Counted from the first letter of the stretch, positions 15,419 to 24,479 are shown. The stretch: DNA of 64,000 nucleotides from Bacteroides sp. (GCA_014802445.1 JAAVCF010000022.1:1-64000); one strand, 5' to 3'. A program made the numbers and translations. Notes: generated by a model from the letters alone, not told the origin.

Positions 15419-17688
15419 ACCCGATGATGATTCTTACTGCGGCCCAGGTGGCTGAATCGGCGGCCCAGGTGGCCGGCGAGATGCAGGTGGAAGGTCTGAT
15501 TCGTGACCTTGCGCTTATTCTTATTCTCGGTGCCGTGGTGACGGTGCTGTTCAAACTGCTGAAGCAGCCTGTTGTGCTCGGTTATATTGTGGCGGGCTTT
15601 CTGGCGAGTCCTCACTTCGCTTACCTGCCGTCCGTAACCACTGAGAGCAACATTGAATTCTGGGCGCAGATTGGTATCATCGTGCTCTTGTTTTCGCTGG
15701 GTCTGGAGTTTAGCTTCAAGAAGCTCATGAACGCCGGCGGTTCGGCGGTGGTGACGGCGCTGATAATAGTGTGTGGCATGCTCGCCACGGGCTACGCCAT
15801 AGGCCATCTGATGGGCTTCTCTAACATCAACAGTCTGTTTCTTGGCGGCATGCTGTCAATGTCGTCCACAACCATTATCATCAAGGCGTTTACTGACATG
15901 GGGCTGCGCCATCAGAAGTTTGCGGCCAATGTGTTTGCGGTTCTCATAGTCGAGGATCTGTTTGCAGTGTTGATGATGGTGGTGCTGTCGTCCATAGCCA
16001 TCAACAATAGCGTGGAGGGCGGCGAACTGCTGTGGAGCGTGAGCAAGCTTGGATTTTTCCTTATCATATGGTTCCTGGTGGGTGTGTTTGTGCTGCCGTC
16101 GCTGCTCAACAGCTCGCGCAGGTTTCTCAATAGTGAGACGCTGCTGATAGTGTCGATGGGCCTCTGTCTGGGCATGTCGGTGTTCTCCGTGGCCTGCGGA
16201 TTCTCGCTGGCTCTGGGTGCGTTTGTGATGGGTTCCATCCTTGCCGGCACCAGTTTTGCCGAGCGCATTGAGCATGTGGTGATGCCGGTGAAGGACCTCT
16301 TCGGCTCGGTGTTCTTCATCTCCGTGGGCATGATGGTCAATCCGGAGGTGATTGTGGAGTACTGGTCGCCGATTCTGATACTGTCGGCGGTTGTTATCTG
16401 CGGCATGATACTGTTCGGCACCTCGGGCATGCTGCTCACGGGGCAGACTCTCAAAGTGGCCATCCAGAGCGGTTTCTCGCTCACTCAGATTGGTGAGTTT
16501 GCGTTTATCATCGCGTCGCTCGGTATGAGCCTGGGTGTGCTTGACCCAACGATTTATCCCATTGTGGTGGCCGTGTCGGTGCTTACCACCTTCACCACCC
16601 CTTATTTCATCCGCATGGCCAACCCCGTCTATCGGTTCCTGGAGCGCCGCCTCCCCAAGCGCCTCCATTTCCTGATTGACAGATACTCCACTCAGGCTTC
16701 GACGGAGAGCGAGAGCGGCATTCTGTGGCATACGGTGCTCAAGCGCTATGCGTGGCGCATACTGCTCTATTCAATAGTCCTTATAGCCATCACGCTGATA
16801 TCGCTGCAGGCGTTTATCCCCTGGATGACTGACCACTTCCCCGTGTGGGGACGCCTGGCGGGTGTGGTGGTGTCGCTGGCGGCCATGTCGCCGTTCCTGC
16901 TGGCGCTGTCGCTGCCTGCCTCCAAGAAGGTGGAGCGCGAGCGGCTTGTGCAGACCAATGCGCGCTTTGACCTCCCGTTGCTGATTATGCGCATTGTGCG
17001 CTTCGTAATCGCGCTGGGCTTTGTGGTGGCGCTGCTGAGCCATGTCTATTCCATGACCATCGGCTGGACGTTCGGCCTGGCGGTGTTCGTGATTATGATG
17101 GTGGTGTTCTCACGCAGTGTGCGACGCCGCATGCGCCGCATAGAGTCACGCTTCCTTGAGAACCTCAATGAGCGCGACCTGCGTCGCACGGGGCGCAACA
17201 ATAACCTTGTGAGCAACATGCACCTGGCCTTCCTCACCGTGGGTTATGACGGCCCTTACGTGGGTGAGCGTCTGGCCGACTCCAACCTCCGCAAGAAGTA
17301 TGGCGTGAACGTGGCGAGCATCCAGCGCAATGGCCACACCATCCTCGTGCCCGGCCCTGACGCGCGCCTCTTCCCGGGCGATGTGCTCGGCATCATCGGC
17401 ACTGACGATGAGATTCAGCGCGTGATTCCGCTGGTGGAGTGTCAGAATGATGATGACTCAGCCGGCGGCCCCGAGGAGGTGAAGCTCACCAGTATCCACC
17501 TGACGGAGAAGTCGCCTCTGGCGGGCCAGACGTCGCAGTCAAGTGACCTGCGCGGCAAGTATAAGGCCCTCCTTGTCAACATCCAGCGCGGCGATGAGTT
17601 TCTGGCGCCTGACGGCACCACGCGTTTCATGCCCGGCGATGTGCTCTGGATGGTGGGCAACCCCAAGATTATCTCAAAACTGCGCTGA
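15415..17688 (+). CDS. KefB-type cation:proton antiporter with RCK-C domains
   Basis: The 757-aa protein contains a CPA2 antiporter core of about a dozen helices (residues about 25-405; for example KQPVVLGYIVAGFLASPHF, MLSMSSTTIIIKAFTDMGL, GFSLTQIGEFAFIIASLG). A second hydrophobic region of four helices spans about 435-570. Two TrkA-C-type regulatory domains follow (about 600-680 and 685-757; FPGDVLGIIGTDDEI and MPGDVLWMVGNP). There is no Rossmann NAD-binding RCK-N domain, so gating would differ from KefC. K+ or Na+/H+ exchange is inferred. The ATGA overlap with mgtC supports joint cation homeostasis. Confidence 0.87.
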   Translation: MNPMMILTAAQVAESAAQVAGEMQVEGLIRDLALILILGAVVTVLFKLLKQPVVLGYIVAGFLASPHFAYLPSVTTESNIEFWAQIGIIVLLFSLGLEFSFKKLMNAGGSAVVTALIIVCGMLATGYAIGHLMGFSNINSLFLGGMLSMSSTTIIIKAFTDMGLRHQKFAANVFAVLIVEDLFAVLMMVVLSSIAINNSVEGGELLWSVSKLGFFLIIWFLVGVFVLPSLLNSSRRFLNSETLLIVSMGLCLGMSVFSVACGFSLALGAFVMGSILAGTSFAERIEHVVMPVKDLFGSVFFISVGMMVNPEVIVEYWSPILILSAVVICGMILFGTSGMLLTGQTLKVAIQSGFSLTQIGEFAFIIASLGMSLGVLDPTIYPIVVAVSVLTTFTTPYFIRMANPVYRFLERRLPKRLHFLIDRYSTQASTESESGILWHTVLKRYAWRILLYSIVLIAITLISLQAFIPWMTDHFPVWGRLAGVVVSLAAMSPFLLALSLPASKKVERERLVQTNARFDLPLLIMRIVRFVIALGFVVALLSHVYSMTIGWTFGLAVFVIMMVVFSRSVRRRMRRIESRFLENLNERDLRRTGRNNNLVSNMHLAFLTVGYDGPYVGERLADSNLRKKYGVNVASIQRNGHTILVPGPDARLFPGDVLGIIGTDDEIQRVIPLVECQNDDDSAGGPEEVKLTSIHLTEKSPLAGQTSQSSDLRGKYKALLVNIQRGDEFLAPDGTTRFMPGDVLWMVGNPKIISKLR

Positions 17689-17716
17689 CGGCGCTCATAA
17701 ACATCTCTCCATCACT

Positions 17717-18661
17717 ATGCGAATACGCAATCTTACAATAGTTACTGTGGCGGCGGCGCTGATGATAAGCGTTGCTTCGTGCGGCTCGTCGCATAAGTCA
17801 ACCGCCCGTGCCACAGGCTACAGCAAGCACTCTCACTCGGCCGGTCACGGCGGCAAGCAGAAGCCTGTGCCGCAGACCATCCGGATTGACAAGTCGCTTC
17901 CCACGGCAGCGCAGACTTTGCTGGCCGAGGCCAATACATGGCTCGGCGTCCCCTATCAGTGGGGCGGCAACGACCGTCAGGGGGTGGACTGCTCCGGCTT
18001 CGTGACCCAGGTGTTTCTGAAGGCTCTTGACATCAAGCTGCCGCGCACATCGGTCACGCAGAGCGAATATTGCACCAATCTTGACCGCAAGAAGCTGCAG
18101 CCGGGCGACCTTGTGTTTTTCGACACCTCCGGCGACCGTCAGGGCACGGTGTCACATGTGGGTCTCTATATCGGCGACGGCAACATGATTCACGCTTCCA
18201 CCTCGCGAGGGGTGATTGTGAGTGACATTGACGGCGTGTATTATGGCGAGCGCCTGCTTGGCGGCGGCCGCGTGGAGGCTTTCTACGCTATGGAGCGCAA
18301 CGCTCCGCGCACTGACAAGTTGCCGGATGTTATGATTGCCGAGCAGGATGCCGTGGAGGTAGCTGCGGCGGTGCCGGTCGTTGCTGCCGCCGCACCGCTG
18401 TCGGTGAGAAACACCCCTGCCAAGGCCGAGGAGCCTCGCCTCTCGGCTGTGCCCGCATCAGCGCCCGTTTATTCCCTTCCCGAGGCTGCCGAACCGAAGC
18501 CTGCACCGACCGAGCCGAAGCCTGCGCCTGTAGTGACGGCCTCTGCGCCGGTGCGCAGCGCGGCTACGCCCGTAAACCCCGACATAGCCTCGCGCGATGC
18601 ACGGGCTATGGTGCTTGACTTTCTTGTGGAAGAAAAACTTGACTCCATCTACACCAAATGA
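17717..18661 (+). CDS. NlpC/P60 endopeptidase lipoprotein with Pro/Ala-rich tail
   Basis: The ORF track extends to 17543, but the ATG at 17717 gives a lipoprotein signal (MRIRNLTIVTV ... SVASC), so 314 aa is preferred. The NlpC/P60 domain (about 60-190) has the catalytic cysteine in GVDCSGFVTQVF, the histidine in VSHVGLYIGDG and a third polar residue near MIHAST. It probably cleaves peptidoglycan stem peptides from the periplasmic face of a membrane. The last 110 residues are low complexity (AAAVPVVAAAAPLSV, EPKPAPTEPKPAPV), perhaps a wall-spanning linker. The stop codon overlaps the M16-like gene start. Confidence 0.87.
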   Translation: MRIRNLTIVTVAAALMISVASCGSSHKSTARATGYSKHSHSAGHGGKQKPVPQTIRIDKSLPTAAQTLLAEANTWLGVPYQWGGNDRQGVDCSGFVTQVFLKALDIKLPRTSVTQSEYCTNLDRKKLQPGDLVFFDTSGDRQGTVSHVGLYIGDGNMIHASTSRGVIVSDIDGVYYGERLLGGGRVEAFYAMERNAPRTDKLPDVMIAEQDAVEVAAAVPVVAAAAPLSVRNTPAKAEEPRLSAVPASAPVYSLPEAAEPKPAPTEPKPAPVVTASAPVRSAATPVNPDIASRDARAMVLDFLVEEKLDSIYTK

Positions 18662-19947
18662 CCCACACCCTCAACCGCTCAATAGCGCCGGAGGTCCATC
18701 CCATAGGCGAGATGACCATGCCGCGCCCCGTAACCCACGTGCTCCCCAACGGCCTGACCCTCCACGTCATTGACCGTGGCGAGGATGAGGTGAACCGCCT
18801 CACGCTTCTCATGCCCGGCGGCAGTGCCGAGAGTGGTGTGCCGGGTCTTGCGGAGCTTGGCGTGTCGGGGGTGCTCGAGGGCACGTCGTCCTTCACGAGC
18901 GCCCAGGTGGCCGACACCCTTGACTTCAACGGCTCATGGGCCGGTGGGTCGGCCCACACCCACCACCATTCGCTCAATGTCTACTCTCTCAACTCACGCA
19001 TGGAGCGCGTGATGCCGCTGCTGCTGGAGCTTGCGGCATCGCCCTCCTTTCCCGAGCATGAGACGGAGGTGGCCCGCGAGAAAGCTGCCCGCGCGCTTGA
19101 GCTGTCAATGCAGAAGGTGGCGTGGCTCTCGCAGCGTGAGCTGCGCCGTCTGGTGATGGGGGAGGGGTGTCCTCTGGTGGATGAGACCACTGTGGAAGGC
19201 TTGCGCTCGGTGACTCCTGACATGCTGCGTCGCTGGCATGCCGAATGGTTTGACCCTGCCCGGACCCACCTGTTCCTTGCCGGACGCATCACGCCAGAGA
19301 TTGAGCGCATGGTGGCCGACGGTTTCGGCTCATTGAAGGGCGCCGGCGCCGCTCCTGAGCTGCGCAGCATCACCTTTACCCCAAATCCCGATGTGCGCTT
19401 TGCAAAGGTGGAGCAGCCCGAGTCGCTCCAGACGGCTGTGAGCTGCGGCCTTCCCACGATTGGACGCACTCATCCTGACTATGTGGCGCTGCGCCTTGTG
19501 GTGACCCTGCTGGGCGGCTACTTCGGCAGCCGCCTGATGCTCAACATCCGTGAGGACAAGGGTTACACCTACGGCATCTCGGCTGCCCTGATGGGCTATC
19601 GCAGCGAGGGAATGGTGACCATAAACACCGAATGCGACAACCGCTATGCCGATGCCGTGCTTGAAGAAATCTCGGCCGAAATCCGCCGCCTCCATGACGC
19701 GTCAAGCTACGATGCCGAGGAGCTGGCGCGGGCGCGCTCGTTCATCACCACATCACTTGCCGCACAGCTCGACTCACCCTTTGCCGTGGCCGACTACTAT
19801 GTGACGCGCCTTGCGGCTGATATCCCCGACGGATATTTCGAAGCGCAGCAGCATGCATTGGCCGCTATGACTCCCGAGAGTCTTGCCGAGATTGCGCGCC
19901 GCTATCTCGACCCCGACCGCCTCTACACCGCCCTTGCGGGCCGCTGA
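18658..19947 (+). CDS. M16 family peptidase-like protein lacking the HxxEH zinc motif
   Basis: The 429-aa protein has the two-repeat M16 fold: VLPNGLTLHVIDRGE at the N-terminus, a central RWHAEWFDPARTHLFLAG block, and YFGSRLMLNIREDKGYTYGI in the second half, which is the conserved R..Y substrate region. Where active M16 enzymes have HxxEH, this one reads GLAELGVSGVLEGTSSFTS, so the zinc histidines are gone. M16B enzymes often pair an active subunit with an inactive one; this looks like the inactive partner, yet no active partner is adjacent. No signal peptide is seen. It is the last gene of the 13.8-19.9 kb operon. Confidence 0.82.
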   Translation: MTHTLNRSIAPEVHPIGEMTMPRPVTHVLPNGLTLHVIDRGEDEVNRLTLLMPGGSAESGVPGLAELGVSGVLEGTSSFTSAQVADTLDFNGSWAGGSAHTHHHSLNVYSLNSRMERVMPLLLELAASPSFPEHETEVAREKAARALELSMQKVAWLSQRELRRLVMGEGCPLVDETTVEGLRSVTPDMLRRWHAEWFDPARTHLFLAGRITPEIERMVADGFGSLKGAGAAPELRSITFTPNPDVRFAKVEQPESLQTAVSCGLPTIGRTHPDYVALRLVVTLLGGYFGSRLMLNIREDKGYTYGISAALMGYRSEGMVTINTECDNRYADAVLEEISAEIRRLHDASSYDAEELARARSFITTSLAAQLDSPFAVADYYVTRLAADIPDGYFEAQQHALAAMTPESLAEIARRYLDPDRLYTALAGR

Positions 19948-19948
19948 A

Positions 19949-20692
19949 TCACTCCGCTGCGCCGTCGCGCTGAGCGGCGGGTAGCGATGAGTTGATGGCT
20001 CGGCGTGTGAGGGTCATGAGACGTTCAAGGTCATGACCATCAGCCTCGGGCATCACCGGCTTGTGGATGGTCAGGGTGATGTGGCCCCAGTGCGGGAGCT
20101 TCTTGAAGCGCGGCATCACGTCGAAAGCACCATCAATGGTTACCGGCACCACCGGAAGGTCAAACTCCATGGCAAGCTTGTAAGCGCCCTTCTTGAAGGG
20201 GCGCATGCGGCCGTTCCATGTGCGGGCCCCTTCGGGGAACACCACCAGCGACATGCCGCCGCGCAGCTGTGCCTCGGCCTCCTCCATAGTGCGCTTCACT
20301 CCGGCCACTGACGAGTTGTCAACGAAAATCTGCTTTGACCATGCGCAGGCTGCGCCCACAAAGGGAATCTTGCGGAGCGACTGCTTCATCATCCAGCGGA
20401 AATTGTGGTTGAGATAGCCGTAGATTGAGAAGATGTCATAGGCCCCCTGATGGTTCGCCACAAAGAGATAGGAGGTGTTGGGGGAGATGTTCTCACGACC
20501 CTTCACTGTGACCTTTACCAGCGACACCAGGCAGAACACCCGAGCCCAAAAGCGGGGAGGATAGTAGCCTCCCCAGCGTCCGAAGCCGAGGGCGCAGACG
20601 GCCATGGTGAAAAGCGCCGTCATTATGGTGGTGACCACAATCACCGGCGCCATCACAAACAGTTGCCAGAGTCGGTAGAGGAAAAGCTTCAT
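19949..20692 (-). CDS. plsC: 1-acyl-sn-glycerol-3-phosphate acyltransferase
   Basis: The track ORF runs to 20776, but the ATG at 20692 gives a standard 247-aa PlsC starting MKLFLYRLWQLF with a hydrophobic N-terminal segment. It carries the acyltransferase motifs ANHQGAYDIFSIYG (HxxxxD) and VVFPEGARTWNGRMRPFKKG. It acylates lysophosphatidic acid to phosphatidic acid in phospholipid synthesis at the inner membrane. The start overlaps the stop of glgB (ATGA), so the two are cotranscribed, an odd pairing of lipid and glycogen genes that may be only positional. Confidence 0.9.
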   Translation of the reverse strand: MKLFLYRLWQLFVMAPVIVVTTIMTALFTMAVCALGFGRWGGYYPPRFWARVFCLVSLVKVTVKGRENISPNTSYLFVANHQGAYDIFSIYGYLNHNFRWMMKQSLRKIPFVGAACAWSKQIFVDNSSVAGVKRTMEEAEAQLRGGMSLVVFPEGARTWNGRMRPFKKGAYKLAMEFDLPVVPVTIDGAFDVMPRFKKLPHWGHITLTIHKPVMPEADGHDLERLMTLTRRAINSSLPAAQRDGAAE

Positions 20693-22728
20693 TTCTTCTT
20701 GCGGCTTTGGCGGGTGGAACGACGTTTTTTGCGGAGCACCTGAGCCGAGCGGGCCGGCAGATAAAGCTTCAGCCATTCGCGCCCGAGCGGTGTGTAGAGC
20801 GGGTCAGAGAGGGTGAGGTGGCTCACGCTCTCGTCGATGTTGCCATAGCCGCCGAAAGCGGGATTGTCGGAGGAGAGCACCACTTCATACTCGCCCGGTT
20901 CGGCAAGCACACCGTAGTCGCTGAATGACTTGGAAGGATTGAAATTGAACACGAAGATGAGGTCGCCACGCTGATAGGCAAGCACCTGGTCATCATCCTT
21001 CTCCCAGAGCTTCACCACAGGGAGAGCCTGGAAATTGTAGACCCCTGAGATGAGGTGGACCATAGCGTTGTCAAAATCGTTGAGGAAGCGATACTTTAAG
21101 TCCTCGCGGTCAACGAGGCTCCACTGTCGGCGGGCATACTTGTAGCTCCAGCCATTGCCTTCGCGCGGGAAGTCAATCCACTCGGGATGTCCCCATTCGT
21201 TGCCCATGAAATTGAGGTAGCCGCCATTGATTGTCGAGGCTGTGACAAGGCGAATGAGCTTGTGGAGCGCCATGCCGCGCGCCACTGTCATATTGTCGTC
21301 GCCCACCATCATGTGCCAATACATCTCCTTGTCAATAAGGCGGAAAATGATGGTCTTGTCGCCCACGAGCGCCTGGTCATGGCTCTCGGCATAGGAGATT
21401 GTCTTTTCGTCGGCGCGGCGGTTGGTGAGCTCCCAGAATATTGAGGTGGGGTGCCAGTCCTCATCCTTCTTCTCCTTGAGCATCTTTATCCAGTAGTCAG
21501 GGATGCCCATAGCCATGCGATAGTCAAAGCCAATGCCGCCGTCCTTGAACGGGATTGCCAGTCCGGGCATGCCGCTCATCTCCTCGGCAATGGTGATTGC
21601 GCGCGGATTGATTTCGTGGATGAGCTTGTTGGCCAGGGTGAGATAAGTGATGGCATTTGTGTCCTGATTGCCATTGTAGTAATCGTCGTAGGCGCCGAAC
21701 GCCTGGCCCAGACCGTGGTTATAGTAGAGCATCGACGTCACGCCGTCAAAGCGGAAACCGTCAAAGCGGAACTCCTCAAGCCAGTATTTGCAGTTGGAGA
21801 GCAGGAAGTGAACCACCTGATTCTTGCCATAGTCAAAGCAGAGCGAATCCCACGCCGGGTGCTCGCGGCGGCTGTCGCCGTAGAAGTATTGCGCCGGGTC
21901 ACCGTCCAGACGGCCCAGGCCCTCCACCTCATTCTTCACCGCATGACTGTGGACAATATCCATAATCACGGCTATGCCGAGGGCATGGGCCGCGTCGATG
22001 AGCGATTTCAGCTCCTCAGGGGTGCCGAAACGGCTCGACGGAGCGAAGAAGTTTGACACATGGTAGCCGAACGAGCCATAATAGGGGTGCTCCTGAATAG
22101 CCATAATCTGGATGGCATTATAGCCGTCGCGGGCTATGCGGGGCAACACAAGGTCACGAAATTCAGTGTAGGTGCCCACACCCTCGCGCTCCTGCGCCAT
22201 GCCGATGTGACACTCATAGATAAGCAGCGGCTTGGTGTCAGGCTCAAACTTCTTCACCTTCCACTTGTAAGGCTCCGGGGACCACACCTGGGCCGAGAAC
22301 ACCTTCGTGTTCTCATCCTGAACCACGCGGTTGGCATAGGCGGGGATGCGCTCCCCCTCGCCGCCGGGCCATTCCACCATCATCTTATAGAGCTGACCAT
22401 GAGTGAGGTCGGAGTCCTTGAGGCGAATCTGCCACACACCCTCGCTGCCCGGAAGGCGTTTGAGAGCATACTTTTTGAGCTTCTTCCAGCGCGAGAAATC
22501 GCCCACGAGGGTAATTGCCGAAGCGTTGGGAGCCCATTCGCGGAACACCCATCCGCCGCGGTCGGTGCGGTGGAGTCCGAAATAGTTGTGAGCGTTAGCA
22601 AAACCGTCAAGCGAGCCGGTTTCGGCCGTAAGTTCTTTTTCTTTGTTTATGGCGTCCTGATGGCGTCCTTCAATTGCGGGAGCAAAAGGTTTGAGCCAAG
22701 GGTCATTCTTTGTGAGTTTAAGTTCCAT
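20689..22728 (-). CDS. glgB: 1,4-alpha-glucan branching enzyme (GH13)
   Basis: The 679-aa protein has an N-terminal CBM48-like domain (about 40-140, VFREWAPNASAITLVGDFSRW) and a GH13 barrel. Predicted catalytic residues are the nucleophile Asp328 in RFDGFRFDGV, the acid/base Glu382 in TIAEEMSGMPG and the transition-state Asp451 in ESHDQ. The sequence (YECHIGMAQE, GGYLNFMGNEWGHPEWIDFP) is of the eukaryote-like GlgB type common in Bacteroidetes. It creates alpha-1,6 branches in glycogen. A TAAGTTTG box at 22790-22797 on the minus strand is a likely promoter. No other glycogen genes are adjacent. Confidence 0.93.
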   Translation of the reverse strand: MELKLTKNDPWLKPFAPAIEGRHQDAINKEKELTAETGSLDGFANAHNYFGLHRTDRGGWVFREWAPNASAITLVGDFSRWKKLKKYALKRLPGSEGVWQIRLKDSDLTHGQLYKMMVEWPGGEGERIPAYANRVVQDENTKVFSAQVWSPEPYKWKVKKFEPDTKPLLIYECHIGMAQEREGVGTYTEFRDLVLPRIARDGYNAIQIMAIQEHPYYGSFGYHVSNFFAPSSRFGTPEELKSLIDAAHALGIAVIMDIVHSHAVKNEVEGLGRLDGDPAQYFYGDSRREHPAWDSLCFDYGKNQVVHFLLSNCKYWLEEFRFDGFRFDGVTSMLYYNHGLGQAFGAYDDYYNGNQDTNAITYLTLANKLIHEINPRAITIAEEMSGMPGLAIPFKDGGIGFDYRMAMGIPDYWIKMLKEKKDEDWHPTSIFWELTNRRADEKTISYAESHDQALVGDKTIIFRLIDKEMYWHMMVGDDNMTVARGMALHKLIRLVTASTINGGYLNFMGNEWGHPEWIDFPREGNGWSYKYARRQWSLVDREDLKYRFLNDFDNAMVHLISGVYNFQALPVVKLWEKDDDQVLAYQRGDLIFVFNFNPSKSFSDYGVLAEPGEYEVVLSSDNPAFGGYGNIDESVSHLTLSDPLYTPLGREWLKLYLPARSAQVLRKKRRSTRQSRKKK

Positions 22729-22808
22729 GAAATTTGGAGATATGAGGGGGTAAGCGTGGATGGCGTCAATTGGAGAGGGCTATCCGTTACAAACTTACTA
22801 AAATAATT

Positions 22809-23678
22809 TTACAAATCGGAGTAGGGCACGGAAAAAGTGTCGCCCTGACGGATGTCGCCCGTGCGGAGTCCACGGTTGAGCCAGCGGTAGCGTTGGTCCG
22901 ATGTGCCGTGATTAAACGTCTCCGGCAGCGCATAGCCCCGCGCCTGCTTCTGGAGATAGTCATCGCCAATCTTTTGCGCCGCGTCAAGCGCCTCCTCAAG
23001 GTCGCCCGGCTCCAGCGAGCCAAACATCCTGTTGTCATGATTGGCCCACACGCCGGCCAGGAAGTCGGCCTGAAGCTCAATGCGCACACTCATGCGGTTG
23101 GCATCGGCCTCGCTCATGCGTGCCATCTGCTCATGCGCCTCGTCGAGAGTGCCCAGCAGATACTGCACATGGTGTCCCACCTCATGCGCAATCACGTAGG
23201 CATAGGCAAAGTCGCCGTCGGCCCCGAGCGTCTGCCTCATCTGGGAGAAGAAGCTCAGGTCAATGTAAAGCGCACGGTCAGCCGAGCAGTAAAACGGCCC
23301 CATGGCTGATTGCGCCGTGCCGCATCCGCTGGTGGTTGAGCCGGAGTAGAGCACCATCTTGGGCGGCTCATATTCCCGCCCGAGCTTGCGGAACTCTTCG
23401 GTCCACACATCCTCCGTGCCAGCCAGAATCTTGCGTGAAAAGTCGGCCAGCTCCTCCTCCTGAGCCGTAGGCGTGTAGGATGACTGCGCACTCTGCGCCC
23501 CGGGGATATTGTCGGACATGCCTGACAACACCGAGAGCGGGTCGCCCCCCAATGCCCAAGTGATCAGGGCGGCAATAATCACCGCTCCTATACCGCCTCC
23601 CACCTTGAGGCCCCCGCCGCCGCTTCTGCCGCGCCGGTCGTCAACATTGTTGCTGAATCGCCGTCCGTCGAGTTTCAT
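22809..23678 (-). CDS. Neutral zinc metallopeptidase, YpfJ family
   Basis: The ATG at 23678 (MKLDGRRFSNNVDDRRGRSG) is preferred over the track start, giving 289 aa. A glycine-rich cytoplasmic leader is followed by one membrane helix (IGAVIIAALITWAL) and an exported domain. That domain has the metallopeptidase motif VIAHEVGHHVQYLLG and a downstream EADANRMSVRIELQADFLAG, which supplies a further acidic ligand. GCGTAQSAMGPFYCSADRALYIDLSFF is the family hallmark. Substrates are unknown. A TATTTTTG box at 23705-23712 lies just upstream. Confidence 0.88.
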   Translation of the reverse strand: MKLDGRRFSNNVDDRRGRSGGGGLKVGGGIGAVIIAALITWALGGDPLSVLSGMSDNIPGAQSAQSSYTPTAQEEELADFSRKILAGTEDVWTEEFRKLGREYEPPKMVLYSGSTTSGCGTAQSAMGPFYCSADRALYIDLSFFSQMRQTLGADGDFAYAYVIAHEVGHHVQYLLGTLDEAHEQMARMSEADANRMSVRIELQADFLAGVWANHDNRMFGSLEPGDLEEALDAAQKIGDDYLQKQARGYALPETFNHGTSDQRYRWLNRGLRTGDIRQGDTFSVPYSDL

Positions 23679-23721
23679 ATTGAGATAGTTATAAATAATA
23701 AATGCAAAAATAGCAAAAAGA

Positions 23722-23753
23722 GTTGCATCTGACATCTATTTGCTTTAACTTTG
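23722..23753 (+). promoter_or_regulatory. tRNA-Leu promoter (GTTG-N20-TAACTTTG)
   Basis: GTTG at 23722-23725 and TAACTTTG at 23746-23753 are 20 bp apart; the mature tRNA begins 13 bp downstream. Confidence 0.7.
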
Positions 23754-23765
23754 CATCAGCAAAAA

Positions 23766-23848
23766 CGCCCGGATGGCGGAATCGGTAGACGCGACGGTCT
23801 CAAACACCGTTGGGGCAACCCATCCCGGTTCGAGCCCGGGTCCGGGTA
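23766..23848 (+). tRNA. tRNA-Leu (anticodon CAA)
   Basis: The 83-nt sequence folds as a class II tRNA. The acceptor stem is GCCCGGA/TCCGGGT with a terminal G-U pair, the anticodon loop is CTCAAAC (anticodon CAA, reading UUG), a long variable arm follows (TTGGGGCAACC), and the T arm is CCCGG-TTCGAGC-CCGGG. Discriminator A73 is followed by CTGA, so CCA is not encoded. A terminator follows directly. Confidence 0.95.
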
Positions 23849-23851
23849 CTG

Positions 23852-23890
23852 AAAGCAGGCTGTGTCATTGTTGGCGCGGGCTGCTTTTTT
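23852..23890 (+). terminator. Terminator after tRNA-Leu
   Basis: AAAGCAG pairs with CTGCTTT across a 22-nt loop and is followed by a T run (CTGCTTTTTTG). Confidence 0.7.
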
Positions 23891-24300
23891 GATTTTGCAG
23901 GATGCAGGGACAGGGAGCATCCTCCGTCCGATGGATGCCCCTGACTCACTGATTGTTTGGGGAACGTGCCTTTCGGCCTTTCTCCGTTTTGGAGTGATGG
24001 TTGGTTTTGGGATTGGTGGAGAAAGACCTCCGGGGGTAGCCCCTCATCGCGGGCGCGCCGGTCGCGACAGCGACGAGCCCGAGAATCTTTTGCCAACCGC
24101 CGGACATTTCCGCATCTCTATGGTCCGTTCACACATCCTCTCTTCCGATGGTTGACAATGCAAAGTTATCCCCTCGGATTTCCAAAAAGTGGACATCGTG
24201 CGGAAAAAAGCGCCGGTTGCACCCCAGGTCAATGTGCGGACCTGCCCGCCATCCATTTCATCAATTTTTGCGTTGCTAAAATGTAGGGAAGCGCCCTCGT
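23891..24300. other. Non-coding stretch with no recognised gene
   Basis: About 410 bp between the tRNA-Leu terminator and the dispersed repeat have no gene I recognise. On the minus strand a TAACTTTG promoter-like box occurs at 24153-24160, followed by a 30-codon frame (MCERTIEMRKCPAVGKRFSG ...) whose start lies about 20 bp further on. It has no ribosome-binding or homology support. Base composition is like the genome average, so this could be decayed sequence or a small RNA locus. Confidence 0.4.
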
Positions 24301-24309
24301 GCGGGCTCC

Positions 24310-24378
24310 TTTTGCGACAAATTTTGTCGCGGAGTGCGGGCGCCCCGAACGGGCGCCCCTACATTCTTTAGCGGGTAA
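24310..24378. repeat. Distant copy of the GGGCGCCC palindromic repeat
   Basis: TTTTGTCGCGGAGTGCGGGC continues into GCCCCGAACGGGCGCCCCTACATTCTTTAGCGGG, nearly identical to the last unit of the array at 825-880, 23.5 kb away. It is preceded by GCGACAAA, which makes an inverted repeat with TTTTGTCGC. This shows that the unit is dispersed, not just a local tandem repeat. Confidence 0.85.
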
Positions 24379-24453
24379 TGGGCGCATTTGGCGAGTATGG
24401 CCAGGTCGTCCCATTTAACGACCGCTTTATTACATTGACTTTATTACATTGAC

Positions 24454-24479
24454 AAAAAAGCGCCAACCGGCGCTTTTTT
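24454..24479 (-). terminator. Bidirectional terminator downstream of the porin gene
   Basis: AAAAAAGCGCC-AACC-GGCGCTTTTTT is a perfect 11-bp stem with A and T runs on both sides. It lies 30 bp past the stop of the minus-strand porin gene. Confidence 0.88.

Noticed and set aside
17543-17716. 5' extension of the NlpC/P60 lipoprotein ORF
   Set aside because: It reads out of frame through the antiporter's C-terminus; the ATG at 17717 gives a proper lipoprotein signal.
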